This document shows positions 49,089 to 62,968 of a stretch of 64,000 bases of DNA, piece after piece; position 1 is the stretch's first letter; each line of letters begins with the position of its first letter. Location: contig CAJQUW010007090.1 in the NCBI GenBank assembly GCA_907163375.1, positions 1-64,000 of the forward strand, in the 5' to 3' direction. This DNA comes from Prostheceraeus crozeri (taxonomy: Eukaryota > Platyhelminthes > Polycladida > Euryleptidae). The notes beneath the pieces are model-generated. The model did not search any database. It saw only the letters and a program-made list of their open reading frames with translations, and was not told the DNA's origin. A program made the position numbers and the translations under genes.

Positions 49089-49708
49089 CAGTCGCGTAGC
49101 CAGGATTTCATTTCCGCGGGGGAGACGATGAATGTGGCTTATTTAATATAAGCCTATACTTAATAATTTCGTAAATCAGAAGCCATAATATTCATTCATA
49201 TCTGATTTGATTATGATCTGATTTTGTCTTTTATTGATCATTCATGACACACGATTGACATAAAGTCATACAGTATATGCAAGATTATCGATGACAGGCA
49301 CAAGCGTAGAATGAAGTCTAGGCTCTAACAATATTGATATAATATAAGTGGATCATCATTCGACACACGTGTAATTAGAAACAAAAGCGAAATAGAACAG
49401 GCGTTTATATACCCAGTCATGAATGGCCTCTACTTATGGGTGTCGCAAAATCGAGACGTCCGTGACAGTACTATGACCGACTGTCTGACTCACAGAAATG
49501 AACATCTCTCGCGATCGTTGCGCAACAGGGGACATGCGAAAATTAACCAAGCGCGCTACTGTAGGATTTCAGATTCTCACATTAATGAATTAATGATTCG
49601 ACATAGAATGATGTTAATATACTTCCGCATAAAACACAAAGATTGTCCCCCGCTCAGATTTCATTTCGGGGGATATGTCCCCCTTGTCCCCCCTTGGCTA
49701 CGCCACTG
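49089..49708. mobile_element. Non-autonomous hAT transposon (MITE), 620 bp
   Basis: Ends are CAGTCGCGTAGCCAGG (left) and, reverse complemented, CAGTGGCGTAGCCAAGGGGG (right). Flanks are TCCTTGGC (49081-49088) and TCCATGGC (49709-49716), an 8-bp target duplication with one mismatch. The CAGTGGCGTAGCCA terminus is typical of hAT elements in invertebrates. The right subterminal part has G/C-rich runs of the kind seen at the right end of the 37022 element. An open frame of 131 codons runs across the inside and out of the element and has no transposase features. Confidence 0.9.
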
Positions 49709-52700
49709 TCCATGGCTAATAAAAATAACATTCCGGTACATCGATATCGTTCAAAACATTGTTCAAAAACAATATTCAAGGCAGCATTTACTGAATCTTA
49801 GGCTAATAGCTTAGACAAAATTTCTTTAGAACGGAAGTTGATTTGAAACCATCCGCCAATGAAAAAAGCACATGAAAAAACCGCTATAAATGTACATGTA
49901 TATAGGCTACATCTCGAGATTTTTGGATTTAAATCAGAAGCATCTTTTGGATCACACTAAGATCCCATCTGTTCGGAGACCGTTGGAACAATTTGAAAAG
50001 GACTCTGTTTGTTCTCAAACTATCCATGCATCAACCGCAATAAGGTCGCAACTCACTTCATTTGGTTTTAATTCATCTACTGTAAATGAATTTTACTTTT
50101 TATCCACATGCTCATGATTAAACAGTTTGCTATGAAATCTATATAAAAATTTCAAGGTTGGCCAGAAATTCTTGTCCCAATGATCAACACTTTCCCAAAT
50201 AGATCTTCGCATGCATTTATAGAATCGCAGCGTATTTTCTTTGTTGGCAGAAGCGTTTGTGGAAATTTCAGAGAACATAGTCGATTCAATACCCAACACT
50301 GAACCATTCTGAAAGCATTTGTTAATTACTGTGTTTTGCATCTCGACTATATTTTATCGTCATGTTATGATTCCTCACATAATCCTTTATGTACATTGAG
50401 ATGAACCTGATGTTAGCCAAAATCGTGTTTAAGTCATTTTTAGAATAAATTATAAGGCGTGATTGATTAGACTTTTAATTATTTAACTGTAACATCTGCA
50501 TTCTCAGCACATCGCAAAAGAAAAGAGTGGTGATTGTTAACACAAGTAATCTGCTTGACATGGATAGATTGCGTGATCAACATCTGTGACTTGCTTCATG
50601 CTTCATTTGAGAATATTTCATTAACAACTGGAATTGCTGGCCGTAATCGTTCAATCCTGTTTTGAAGATGTAGGGGAGAGAACTATGTGTCTTGTTGATA
50701 GATAATTTTACATTCTCGCAAACATTAACATCAGTTTGGAAGAAGCATATTATTATTATTTCAAAATTAACTTCGTCACTTTTTCAAAATAACAGAAACT
50801 TAAAAAATTAACATGAATCGTAAGAACTAATTTTCCCCAATGATTCTTCTACCACATGTTAGATTGGCATTTAGCAAATTGATGCTAGCATCATTTCTTT
50901 AGTTGAATGAGGCAATCCAAATCTTCAATAGTCAGTAGAACTCCATTAGCTGTCAGAATTTTGAATCTTACTGAAATTTATAAAAGTTATTATCTCAAAA
51001 ATGGTAGATTAACCAGAAAAATCTTGTAAAAAGAGGCATAAGGCAAGTGAAACACAAGAAGTTTGGTCCTTGAAAGGTTAAAACACAGTTTGATGACTTG
51101 CCGGTTTGATAGCTGCCAAAAGGTCCTGTGCTTCTTTTGACCATCTTTTTCCATTAAATATCAGGCGCTACTTATTAGTCAACATCATTATTGACTTGGT
51201 GCTTTCTCTGTAAGACATACAACGGGTCCAAATTCTTCGAAGATTTTAAGGACCAATATCATAGATAGCTAAAATAATGGAGCACGCAGTGCTGCTTATT
51301 TCAATAATATTACTCTCCTTAACTGTTTGCTCATTTATGCTATGCAACATGCAGATGCACATGTAAGCACAGAAAGTTATATTTGTATTTCGAATGCTGT
51401 ACCCACAAACGCAGTCAATCATAATCATAATGGTTATCTTGAAAATCTGATTTCATCTTCATGAAAATCCAGGCATATCTAATATGCGGAAGCACATTCT
51501 TATATTCAGATCTGACAGTTGCTCTACAATCCATGTCACTATTGTGAGGCATGTGGTTGGAAACGTGTATTGTCTGATCGCTCTGTTTGCTGAAAATCGT
51601 AGTCGTTCCAGTCTAATCAAATGATACATCATTGTTCCATGATATATTCATGTTTGGTCAGAAGATAGCATTGAATTAAATGAAAAACGACAGTGTGATC
51701 TCTATTCAAAGCTAATATTTCAATATTTGTTCTTTAATGAATGTGATGTCATTAAAATTGACGTAATTGACCAGGCGGCGAGAGAAATGGCTATGTTTCA
51801 AAGTTGTCTAAAAGTGGAACAAAAGACAAAATGTCTTTCAATTATGGTTCATTGGTCCAAGAAACAGGAGTAAAAATTGAAATCAAACAGGGCATTCGAT
51901 GTCCAGCGCCTTCTATCAGTCGATGTGCCGTGATAAACTGTATTATTGCAATGGATGAGAGCAATGACTCTTAATCATCATATAGAGATGTGTTGCAAAT
52001 CAATATCATTTTTGCCAAGTGACACAGAACACGCTGCTTTGAAATGCAATTATTTTGATGCGATTATTTAGTTTGGAGCAGTATGTAGGTCAGCGGTTTA
52101 AAGTTCATTTGTCATTTTTCATATGCATCACATATAATTTCCATATGTCATTCGTCTTTCTTAATACGCCATCCTTGATTTGCCATATATTTTTCAGCTC
52201 TTCTGGGCACATTTTACATTGCTGCATGGAACAGAAAGTGAAGTTTGCTTTTTATATGCACATGGGTTGATTCATATACCGTATGAGTGTTGAAATTTGA
52301 TGTCACAATAATGACTATTTGATGGAGTTTGTTTGGCATCACAGAGATCAGCTTGCTTTATCAATAAAAGAAATACAAAATGTGAAATGGTGAAATGGAT
52401 GTTTCCTTTATTAGTGAAAAAGGAGTTTTCTGAAGTACTAAATACTTGAGAATAGAATATAAGTAATGAATAGACATATAGTATTCCAAGATCTTGAAAT
52501 ATATTTACTTTAGCAACAACCTCAGAAAGCTTTTGGTATCTAAATGCTCGTAGTGAACGATTTTTAATATGATTATCAATGAATATAGACATTTAAATCT
52601 CCGTGATCGAAATACTAGATTAAAGATGGATAAACAGCATTTCACTGGTGCCTCCTGACATACATGTAAGCATATACAACCCACGACCACCCACATCAGC

Positions 52701-53569
52701 AGTTTCAGCTAGGAAAGAATCTAAATAATTTAATGATTTTTACTCAGCAAGTTTTGTTGTAAATGGTTTTCATTGGATAAAAAAAGGCTTATAAGTCAGG
52801 AATGAATTTTCAAAACTCAGGATATCTCTCAGTCTTCTAAAATACAAACACGCATCATCATTCATTGGTCTACACCGGTATTCAAAAGTTTCTATAATGA
52901 GACTCTTAATTTCCACAACATCCACAGCGTCTATTAGTTTCATGAAATTCATAGGTATGAAAAATTCCAAAAACAACATTTATCCAAAATGTCGCGAAAC
53001 AGACTTTGTTGATATATCGGAACAAATACCTTCGTAAGAAACTGAAAATGTGTGATCAGCCGTTTGGGAAGCTAAATGTCAAACCCAAGAATGTGTTATC
53101 AGGCAAAAGCACGAGTGAAATATTCTGAGAGCAGTTCATGCTTTTATCAAAGATTGACTTTAATTTTGTAACTTTCTTGACAACAGCATCTCATGACAGA
53201 AATTACATTCGCTATGTAAGAAAGACTTATAATATTTCTGTTAACATTCTTCACTCAGTTGCGACAGTTTTGACTGTCCCATTTTCAAAAGCAATTTAAT
53301 AAAAATCGATACTTAAAATTACGGTATACGAGGTGAAGTTCAAAGGGTCCGAGATCAAAGTGTGTCGAGCAACTTGACTAAACACAAGCAGTAATCACGG
53401 TAACTGAATGCCGACAATCTATCTCACACAACTGTAGTTCAATATTATTTAATAATTCTTTTGAAACCATCTCTACCTTTCATTTATGTTCAAATTGCTA
53501 ACAGTTGTCATGTGAACTTATATTCAGTATGACTTTGGTCGTGCAATTTCAACATCAAAAGTTACCTTA

Positions 53570-53650
53570 GTTGACGGCTGCCGGCCCGGCTCAGGCCTCC
53601 AAAAACCCGGCCGGTTCCTACGCTGCCCCTCTAAAGCCCGATCGGTTACA
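53570..53650. other. Short GC-rich block
   Basis: Contains GCCGGCCCGGCTC and AACCCGGCCGG in otherwise AT-rich DNA. A similar AACCCGGCCG stretch is at about 59613. Possibly ends of transposons; no boundaries found. Confidence 0.3.
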
Positions 53651-54588
53651 TTATTCAGGTAGTCTGAGTCAAATACGTCCCATGGTAAATTCTGTCATTT
53701 TTTCGCACTGTCTTTGCGCAATTTGCCGGCGAACTTAAAATTGTTTCGAACCTTTTAATCCAACTTCATAAGCCTTGTTTCATTGGATTATTGAGTGAGT
53801 TGATGATGGATGAAGAGGTCGACAAGGAAATTAAAGTCGTCTTTCAGACATATCTTTTAAGAAACTGTGGTTGAAGCAATTCTCATTAAACTTCAAAATA
53901 AATGCAATCATGGGCACATTCCATGCCTTTTCTTCCTGCCTTTCCATCTTGTATCATACTAAAAGAAAGTCGTGCAGTAAACACAGATTTTATTAGTCAA
54001 ATTATGACTTTTGAATTTTGAAAAAATAATAAATGGCAGTAGACCTAAACTTATTGTAGTAGTATGAGCATCAGTGAATGACGAAAAGTTACAGGAAAAT
54101 ATGAGCTAGTACCTGCGTCTGATAACCCCTGCTGCTTCAATGAAAGGAATAGTGGATGCGGAATGTTGAAGCAGACATACAACCAACAAACAATGAAAAC
54201 TAACTAATCTGTCAGGTTTGCAAACTGTTGTTAGTTGCGCGACGTGTTGCAGACTTGTTACTTCCTCAGTCGAGTAGAGATATAATGTCATGACGTGCAA
54301 TACATCGACACAACTATATCCGAAGAGCGACGAACTATTGCAACATTGCTTGATATTGCTTAACTTAATATTGCACAATTAAAGTTATATCACCAAATTT
54401 CATAATAAGTAGAAGCAGTAAGTATAAACCAATAACATAACTTAGAATAGAGGAAATGTAAAACAGCATTGTGCGAGTACATAAACATGGCTGATGATAT
54501 AGAAAAAAGCAGAAAAATGAAAAGAATGCCATGCAGATCAGATGAGAAGCTTTACGTTGTCTATGAGCTCCTTCATCTTCTTCTTCAG

Positions 54589-55030
54589 CCGCTTTCAGTC
54601 CACTGCTGGATGAAGGCCTCTACACGATGTCGCCAACTCGTCGGTCTTGTGCTTCTCGCATCTATGTTTTTCCTGCCACTTTAGTTAGACTGTCTTCCCA
54701 ACGCGTTCTCTGTCGTCCTCTTCTTTTTTTGCCGTCCCTCGGATACCATTCCGCTTCCGATTTCTCTCAACGCCCATCTTGTCTTCTTGTCACAAGTCTA
54801 GCCCAGCTCCATTTTAATTTTGCTTCAGTCTCCAGGACGTCACTTACGTCTAATCCATGTGTTCTTTTTTTATCTCGTCTTGTAATCTTCAACATTGCTC
54901 TTTCCATTGCTCTTTGGGTAACTTGAAGTTTATTTCTATGTTCCTTCGTTGTCCTCCACACTTCGTCGCATCCGTATGTCAACACAGGGAGAATGCACTG
55001 ATTGAATGTTTGTCTCTATGAGCTCCTTAC
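54589..55030 (-). mobile_element. RTE-like LINE, reverse-transcriptase C-terminal remnant
   Basis: On the minus strand the order is FNQCILPVLTYGCDEVW, then LQVTQRAMERAMLKITRRDK, then LETEAKLKWSWARLV, then a frame change, EWYPRDGKKRRGRQRTRWED, KVAGKT, and after another shift WRHRVEAFIQQWTESG with a stop. This is the usual C-terminal segment of the reverse transcriptase of RTE-type non-LTR retrotransposons. It is dead: at least two frameshifts plus a TAG where the conserved Trp of KTWMREAQDR would be. The catalytic FADD block and the endonuclease are absent. The opposite-strand open frame at 54627-54926 is its shadow. Confidence 0.9.
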
Positions 55031-57754
55031 GTCCACTTAAATAAAAATTTAACAGATTTGTTTTCATTACTTCTGCTACTCGACAGCAAATTTGACTCAT
55101 GTACCTGCTACAAAAATGGTTGATTTGGTTAAGAATTAATCTGTTATACCGCCTAATGGAGAACATCGTTCAAGGCCAATTGACGAGATGAACTATGTTC
55201 TGTGTCGCCGCCAATGGTTGCATATGCGTGAATGTCGTTCAGCCATATTATCCAGACGGAGTCATTTTTGTCAGGGAGAAAATTATGATCGTTAAATAAG
55301 ATACTTGTAGTGAAATCTCAAGTCTAGTTATTCCTGTGTTGATATATTTGCCAATAGATACCACAGCTACTGTCTTTGATAGACACCTCTGACTTTATCA
55401 ACAAAGTTCTGAGTCGCACGAACTGACATGCGTGTCGACGGTATACGTCAACAGTTTTCCGAATAACAAAGTACATGTATTTCTGTTATTTACAGATGTC
55501 TCATGATGAGTCAATCCAGTGAAAATCACTAGCAAATTGCATGCATCTAGCTAGATAAACCTGTCACATTTCTAAGAAGATCATAACTGTTCTTCGAAAG
55601 AAACAGATGCTGAAAAATTAATTGAAAAAGAGCAAAACAAATCAATTTCGATAGAGATTTTGAAGCTGTTTTGACGCTGACAGCATTTTAACATTTTCAA
55701 ATAGTTTACTTACACATAAATACAGGAGTTCCATCTCAAACATCTGGAAAATTGTTTTTGTAATGACAGATAGCAGTTTCTAAGCTGTTTACATTGACTT
55801 AAAATCCACAAGATGGTGTTTAGAGATGTCAACCAACATCAGATGAATGACTGCACAGTAGATCAATGATGTCTGTGTAGCATATTATCCCTTAAGTAAT
55901 CCATCTTTTTCCGATAATATCATTATCGTCCTTCCTAAGCCAGATTCTCGAGAAATAGCAGTTGCCCGTATTCTTCTGTGAAATCAAGGAATTTTCAGAA
56001 TTTCAGAATATTGTGACATAAATATTCAGCTTACTTCATTTTCACTTGATCTTACTGCTTTAAACGGTTCTCATTTTCTCACGTTGCATTGACTGCGAGT
56101 ATGACAGATTGCTCACACAAACAGCATTGACTTAGAATTGGTCAAATTGAATATACCAGAAGAGACGTGAAAGAAATTTTTTGACGCAAATGATGCATAT
56201 TATATTCTGTAGAATCTGTAAATACAGCATAAGTCAGCACGAGCGGTTTTTGACATGTGGAACCAGTTGTGCATAGGACTAAATGAAGTGAACAGTGATG
56301 TTGCCAAAAACTAAACTGTAATATCAGGTGCAAGCAACTACTCGTAAATAGTAATAACGAAGTCAGTAGCGGTGGCGATATTTATTTACACATATTTTCC
56401 GGGAACATTTTCGCAGTTACGCATCGTGCATGTTCTGCCCTAATCTTTTACAAAATATATATATGTTTTGTTCAAAAATGTTCAAAATGCTCAAAATAAA
56501 TATATAACTAGCTACGATAATGAGATCGAGTGAAAAGAGCGTTTGAAAGGACAAAGAGAGAGTTTAGCTGATTTCTGTAATGGGAGGCTGCTCCATATAG
56601 CTGTAACAGCACCGTGTAAGGCAAGCACGCCAATTGCTTCCCTCCTCTTGGAGAAATCTTGAGAGTAGGAGTCAAACCTATCCGTAGCGATGGTGTAAGG
56701 CGAATTTCGACTTCACCCCCGCCCTCTGTCATAATTTTGTTGAGGTCGTCTAGCTCACTATTCTAGTGAGATTTAATGCCAATTCAAGGGAAATAAAAAT
56801 GATATTAAAGTCTTTTAAAGACCGGTGGAACAGATATTCATTCAGACTATTATAAGAATTAACCATCTGAATTAGGGTTCAATGATGAAATCTTCGGTTA
56901 CTAATTTCCCTTAGATAATCGACGTGAAAGCACTTTGTTGATGGGCATTCCTCTTACATTTTGGCATCCTCTGGTCACCTTTCTTCCTTGTGATCATGTG
57001 TGAAGACACAATATTTTGACCTTTAGAGCACTTTCTCACAGATATTTTGAAGCGGTTGCGCTTGAAAAACGCTTCAGACTTCATGGACTTACAAGTATTG
57101 TTGAGTCGTATTCCAAAAAAACATGACTTTATCAATATCTTTTTGGTCTCAAACATGACTCTTCAGCACATTGAAACTTAAGAGAAATGTTTCATGAAGA
57201 GTCAACATTTGAGGCATTTTCAAACGGTACGAATTTTTTTAAAATTTGTTGATTTAAAATTTGGAAATGGAGTGAGATGGATCATACCAATCTTAATGCT
57301 ACGAAACAATTCGTCAGACGTCAAGAGATTTCAGTTCAGATGTCAATGATAATCTTAAATTGAAGTACACATCACCCCTGGACTTAGATCAGTAGTCCAA
57401 AGCAAGATGCAGGCCGAATCAAAGGTATTGGGAATTTGATGTCGCCTTCGCTTTGAGTGGTACCATATCACTTCTGCATTAGCAATGTTGAGTTGTAAAT
57501 TGGTGGAATTGAATCAGGATCGAACGTTGGTGGTGCATTTGGATGGTAGAATGGAAGTGATCCGATTTGTGGAGTTAGGGGAAACCAGATTTTTGGTGAT
57601 AAAATAAATGCAACTTTCACTGCAAACAACTTTTTTGACATAAGGCCTATTCAAGCAGTATCATTGAAGAAAAAGAGAATGGCAAGCTAGACTGCAATGA
57701 TTTAGTCCTACGAGATTCTGCAGGGAGCGGGGCCGAAAACGAGACTTTCATAAA

Positions 57755-58340
57755 ATGACGCGCACACTATGGCTACTACGAATTAGTACGTCACCCAAGT
57801 TCTACCCGGTCTCTCCTATTGTCAGACAGGATAAAAGAAAAACAATGCAAATTCAATGGGAAGAAGATTGATATTATTGGTGAAAGTGAGATTTTTTATA
57901 CTTTCTTTGATTAAGAGAGAACTACTTGGTCTAGGGCCATAATTTTTGACATGGAATATAACTTCAAGTTATTTACTATCATGAATGTGTCATTTTTATA
58001 CTTTTGATGAGGGATGCATGTGGCTAAAATTATCCAAAATGCTGGGTTTTTCACTATTGGGATGCTTGCTACTTCTAAAAAAGTGTTTAGCTTCACAAAC
58101 AATCATACATGAGTATGATACGGATTGACTTGAAATCATTCCATGTCAAAAATTATGGCTCTACACTGAGTAGTTTCATCTAAATCAGAGAAAAGTATAG
58201 AAAACCACATTTTCGACAAAAATTGCGATCCTCTTCCCAATGGATTTGCGCTGATTATCTTTGATCCTGCCTCACAAGAAGATGAATCGGATAGACTCAG
58301 CTGACGTGCTAATTCGTAGCAGCAATAGTGTGCACATCAT
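57755..58340. mobile_element. Foldback (long inverted repeat) element, 586 bp
   Basis: The left arm (57755 to about 57968) and right arm (about 58127 to 58340) are imperfect inverted copies of about 214 bp. Matching blocks read from each outer end inwards: GCACACTAT then CTACGAATTAG then ACGTCA; AGGAT; GCAAAT then CAATGGGAAGA; TATACTTT; then CCATAATTTTTGACATGGAAT then TTCAAGT. The spacer is about 158 bp. No coding capacity. No certain target duplication. If transcribed, it would form a long dsRNA. Confidence 0.88.
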
Positions 58341-58374
58341 ATAGCATCGAATATTTGCTGTGTAGAAAATGAAA

Positions 58375-58690
58375 AGGAGTGGTCAGATGACAGAGTCTTG
58401 TAGAACTCCACAGGGAATGTCGCTGGCTGATGGCAAAACGTTTTCTGTCAGTCACGAAGTAATCTAGAACAGTACATAATCCGAATGATATCCATCGACG
58501 GCAAAGAAGTGTAGTTTGATCAACCGTATTGAAAAGTTATGTAAAGTCGATGAGAACAACAAAGCAAGATGAGAGACACCGATTGAGAAAAAGATATCTG
58601 AGTTCAACTTCAGAAGTGCAACTTGCGTAAGTCCAATGATTGGAGTAGAAGCCCATTTAAAAGCAAGTGAGTAAATTAGCTTGGTCAATT
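58375..58690 (-). mobile_element. CR1/L2-like LINE, reverse-transcriptase core remnant
   Basis: On the minus strand, ALLKLNSDIFFSIG is followed after a frameshift by CFVVLIDFT, a stop, then LFNTVDQTTLLCRRW and TVLDYFVTDRKRF. A further shift gives DIPCGVLQDSVI, a stop, then PLLFIFYT. These match reverse-transcriptase blocks of CR1/L2-type LINEs, where the usual forms are AFDTVDH and GVPQGSVLGPLLF. In-frame stops and frameshifts show it is dead. It ends some 35 bp from the foldback element, whose insertion may have cut it. Confidence 0.88.
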
Positions 58691-59577
58691 GATTTCAAGG
58701 TGACTCAAGAAGCTTGAACAGCATCAGAATGCAAAATTCGCTGATGATAGTGCTTGCAATTCGCGGACTTTTGTCAAATCCCGGGATGAGGGACATAATA
58801 AACTCATCCTGACATCCCTATTCCCAACATTTCTCAAGCCTGCAGCTTGCATTCCTTGGAATTGATTTCTTATGTGCACATTTATTTAGACTATATGGGA
58901 AGTCTGTCTGGAGTCCAAAATCTATAATTTAAATATGATTCTGGATGGATGTAGTGTCTAGTTTTTTCGCTACGGTAAGGAACGTTGCTTCAAATCGTTC
59001 AATGCGGATGTCGTACCAGGTGTGACCAGAAAATAGACTGTTGTCATTTGATCTATTGATTTGATCTTATTTAATTTCATTGTTGTTAATGGAAATGCGA
59101 AGGGCATTCACATGCCCGACAATCAATGTCCGTATCTGGCGACAAGAGCATAAACCGAGTATTTCTCCATCTTGCATGAATAGAAATCTCTACTAAAATT
59201 AGTGTATGCTTGGTATGCCCTTCCTGTATGGCAACATTAGAGAAAAGTAAGACTGGTGAGACAAGGACACGCCACGCGGATCGTTTCATTTTATGTTAGC
59301 AGCCATTGCGGGTATATCTCATACCCTCAAAGGAAATTGCCATACCATCAATAAATTATTCCGTCAAGAAAATGCTTTGAAACTTCTGTCATATCTTCAG
59401 AAATCATTTTTGAGACTTATCCTTTATTGGAATCATTAATAGTGGGAGGATTAAGCATTGGCGTTAGGGAAGGTCATATTCTAACTATGGTGATAGCGTT
59501 CGTCATGATAGCATGATTGCAAATCAAAGAAATACAGTTCAATTGGACATCAGTGAAGTATTAGAGGAATGCCAAGT

Positions 59578-59835
59578 TTAATAGGAAGTCAAAAAATTAT
59601 GTAGAAAATCGGCAACCCGGCCGTGCTCGGTCTGGTCAAGTTTCCGAAAATCTGGACCCGCATTAGGTGCGGCTCGGTTGCCACCTAAAACCAGGGAATG
59701 TTTGCATGTTATTTCCTTCCGTAATGAAAAGTCAAGGTTAACTCTGAGCAAGATTTGCATGGCAGAGCTTGAAACGGGTCGTTTTTTCGGCCTACAAGGA
59801 CGGACAGAAGTAGGGTAGTTGTTGAGTGCTGACAT
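59578..59835 (-). other. Unassigned 85-codon open frame
   Basis: ATG-initiated frame overlapping a GC-richer stretch (about 59605-59690). No domain recognised, and no splice context that would make it an exon of the channel. Probably chance or a repeat fragment. Confidence 0.15.
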
Positions 59836-62800
59836 CTATCAATAGTCATATTCATGCAAAAACAATGTTGTTAAAAATCAAGTACAACACACTTCCGATA
59901 GCACTCCATATTGCTAGTTCTATACATTTTGGATGCGCAATGCCCTATATCCTACAGCACAATAATGCGCAATTTTTTGTTAATCTAATAAATCACACAT
60001 AATGCCATTGTGGGATAATTATATTTCCCATACTGAACGTGCATAATATTGATAATGTGCACTGTCATTAATATTCTTTTGAAGTTTGCTAAGCATAAAA
60101 TAAAGCACTCAAAGAGTAAATTAATTTATTGTAATTCAATGAAAAAGTATATCAGGAGAGTCACTAGTAATTGGAACTCACATAAAATCAAGTAACTCTA
60201 TTCTAGCATGTTAGTTTGAGCCATTTCAATCAGAAAGTGTCTTTTAGATGTATTGGAAATTACTCATGCGGCAATGGCAATCTTAATGGCTAAGGGCAGA
60301 TTGTAGTTTTAAATTTAACTTCAAATAGCCCAAAAAGAGTATTTAAATGATATTTTTGAATAAGCAACTGTTTAGTCGGAATGCTTATTTTGCATTAGTT
60401 TGGGCAATCATAGTGTGGTGCAAAATACTCATACATTGAAAATTTTGAAAGTTCTACATGTAAGTGCTTATTCTTTTATAGCTCACAAAGCCTTGAAATT
60501 TGGACTGCTCTCATTCTATATCTGACAGGCTATAAAGTGCTTGAAAGCCATATTGAATATAATGTGTGCATTTTTATACTCACTTATATATCTTCAATTA
60601 GAGCCTCCAGTGGAACGCCAGCATAATACCAGAATCTATAAAAAATCGCTTAATAAAAAAGAGCAGAAATTTCTGTAGGAGGATTTTTTAACTGTGTAGC
60701 CACTTGCCAAGGAGATCTTCTAGTAGATGTCAACATGAGTCTTCGAGTGCCACGAAGCATCTAATAGTCTTAGTAGATATGATAAAACTGATAATAATCA
60801 AAATATTCGACCAATTTTATAAGTACATTTTGGCAATCACCGAATACACATAGAGCTCTCCGAAAATTTTAGCACACCGATGCGCGATCATTTGTGTCAT
60901 CATTACTCTTCAAAAACATTCATGTTGTCACGATCTGGTGCATTTCTGGAAATGAATAAAACAATATGTAATAAGCCCTTCATTTTAATCAAGTTTCACT
61001 CCTTGGCAAAACTTTCTTCTTTCAATTTATTCGCATGTATTATCCCCAGAATCTTCTTAAACTTTAAACTGCTATTGTAAAACCAGAATACTCAAGATCG
61101 TCATGATATCTCATTTTGAAACTCATTACACCCTTGAACAATTGTTAGCGTTAATGTGTGGAATTTCCTTCAACGATCAATTATGGGAGAATTGACAACT
61201 CACAAATACATGTTTATTGATTCCATTGCATTTTATATAGAAACATGCTTGGCACATTCCTCTTAAGTTTGTAAAATGTTGATTCTTTATTGTTTTTCAC
61301 AAATGACCTTGTCATCCAGAAGAAATTCATTCCTTTCACTCGTACTGTACTTTTGCTGAGCGTGATTACAACTATTAGGAATCAAAACACAGTGCGAAAA
61401 CTTTGTAACTCACATAGTATAGAAAGAATTTCAGTCAGAATGCTGAAGTTGTTAATGAAATCAGCAAATGTTGTTTAATTACGGCTTTATTTGTACTTGT
61501 TATTTATGTTCAAGCAATCTTTTGAAAATTAGCCTTGATTTTTAACTGTCGAAGAGGGTGGCATTCAAGTCAGCTTTTTTTATATAATATTTTTTCAATG
61601 CATGCGATACGCAACTGCTTATCTATTTTTGAATTTGTTGACGCATTCACACAATCAAACCGTATTGAACTTTTTTGCCTATTGAATTTATCGAAATCAG
61701 AGTCGAAAGGCAGGGCAAGAATGATGCGCTTTGGTTTGCGCCCCAAGCGTTTTCGTAAACTTCATGGAAAGAAATTAATAATTGATGGTTTAAAGTCAAT
61801 TATAAACCTTTGCATGGTCTTCATTTCCAGCATTTCGAGAGCTAATGAAATTGATATTTGAATAATGTTAAACGTCACATTAAGGCTTTCATGTATCTTC
61901 TTATAATACTTTCCTAGTATTCAACTGTATTAAATGCTCCAATTTTTCCATCCCAATTTCTAATGCCTCCTTTAATCGTGGATAGATTTAGACTCATTTT
62001 CACCGGATATCTACATTATCTTCCATATCTTTTGTGCACGATTTTATTTAGAATTTGCTATCATTTTATTTTCATGTATTAAGTTCCTTAGCAGATTTTA
62101 ACAAACAGCAGTTTTCTCAATTATTGAACACATCAGTTGTTGTGCTCGGTTATCTGTTAAATTTCACTTATCCATTCTGTCAATTTCGACGAAGACACTT
62201 TGACCAACTGCAGATATTATACAACATGCCTGAAGCTTATTTTGCTGAATAGCGATAATTATTTTGAACCGATGTCCTTCCTTGATGTTAAGATGCGCAA
62301 TTTGAAACGTGACACCGGCTCACGTAAAATTCTTAAAAGGATTATGCTACACAAGAACACGAATTTCCTTTCAAATGCACATTGAATTCAAATGGTGATG
62401 AAATTATGCGGAGATTTGTTCAACATACAAGCCTACAATATTCTATACACTCAACATGTAACTCAAATAGTAATGCTGATTTAGCGATGTGCGCACAAAC
62501 TGAAGACGACTTGTGCTGAATAGGGCTTTGATAAATGTGTATGTAGTAGTAGGATATATATGTGTTTGCGTGCTACATTAGAAAATTTGAATTTTACAGA
62601 TTTCAATTGCTTAAGCATGCTTATATTTTATCATTTTGAAAATTTATGACATCGCCTTTGCAGATCTCAAAGACAGATAATTTATCGCACCATAAAAACT
62701 TTAGCAAGACCTTTTGGTCCCGAAGCTCCAAAGTAATGTTCGCAAATCCATAGCGCAGTCTGAGGTAGACATAAGGCCTCAGCAACTTACATTTACATCA

Positions 62801-62968
62801 GATGAAGACAATCACCGAATGCCCGTTATGGCTTTGCCAACGATTCTGTTCCTCCGTGACCTAAACCTTCTGTTAGCTTTTGAAGGTAAAATGATTTTTC
62901 TAAAAACTCATATCGGAGTGATATCCGGCGATAGGTCAATTCAGAGTTGGAAGTGGGCCAACGAAACT

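Noticed and set aside
49419..49814. 131-codon open frame across the hAT MITE
   Set aside because: It runs through the element's terminal repeat and target duplication into flanking DNA, so it cannot be a transposon or host gene product.
54627..54926. 99-codon + strand open frame
   Set aside because: Antisense shadow of the minus-strand LINE reverse transcriptase.
61535..61861. 108-codon open frame as a missing Kv2 exon
   Set aside because: No similarity to the Kv2 C-terminus, starts without a convincing acceptor, and has a composition like the flanking AT-rich DNA.
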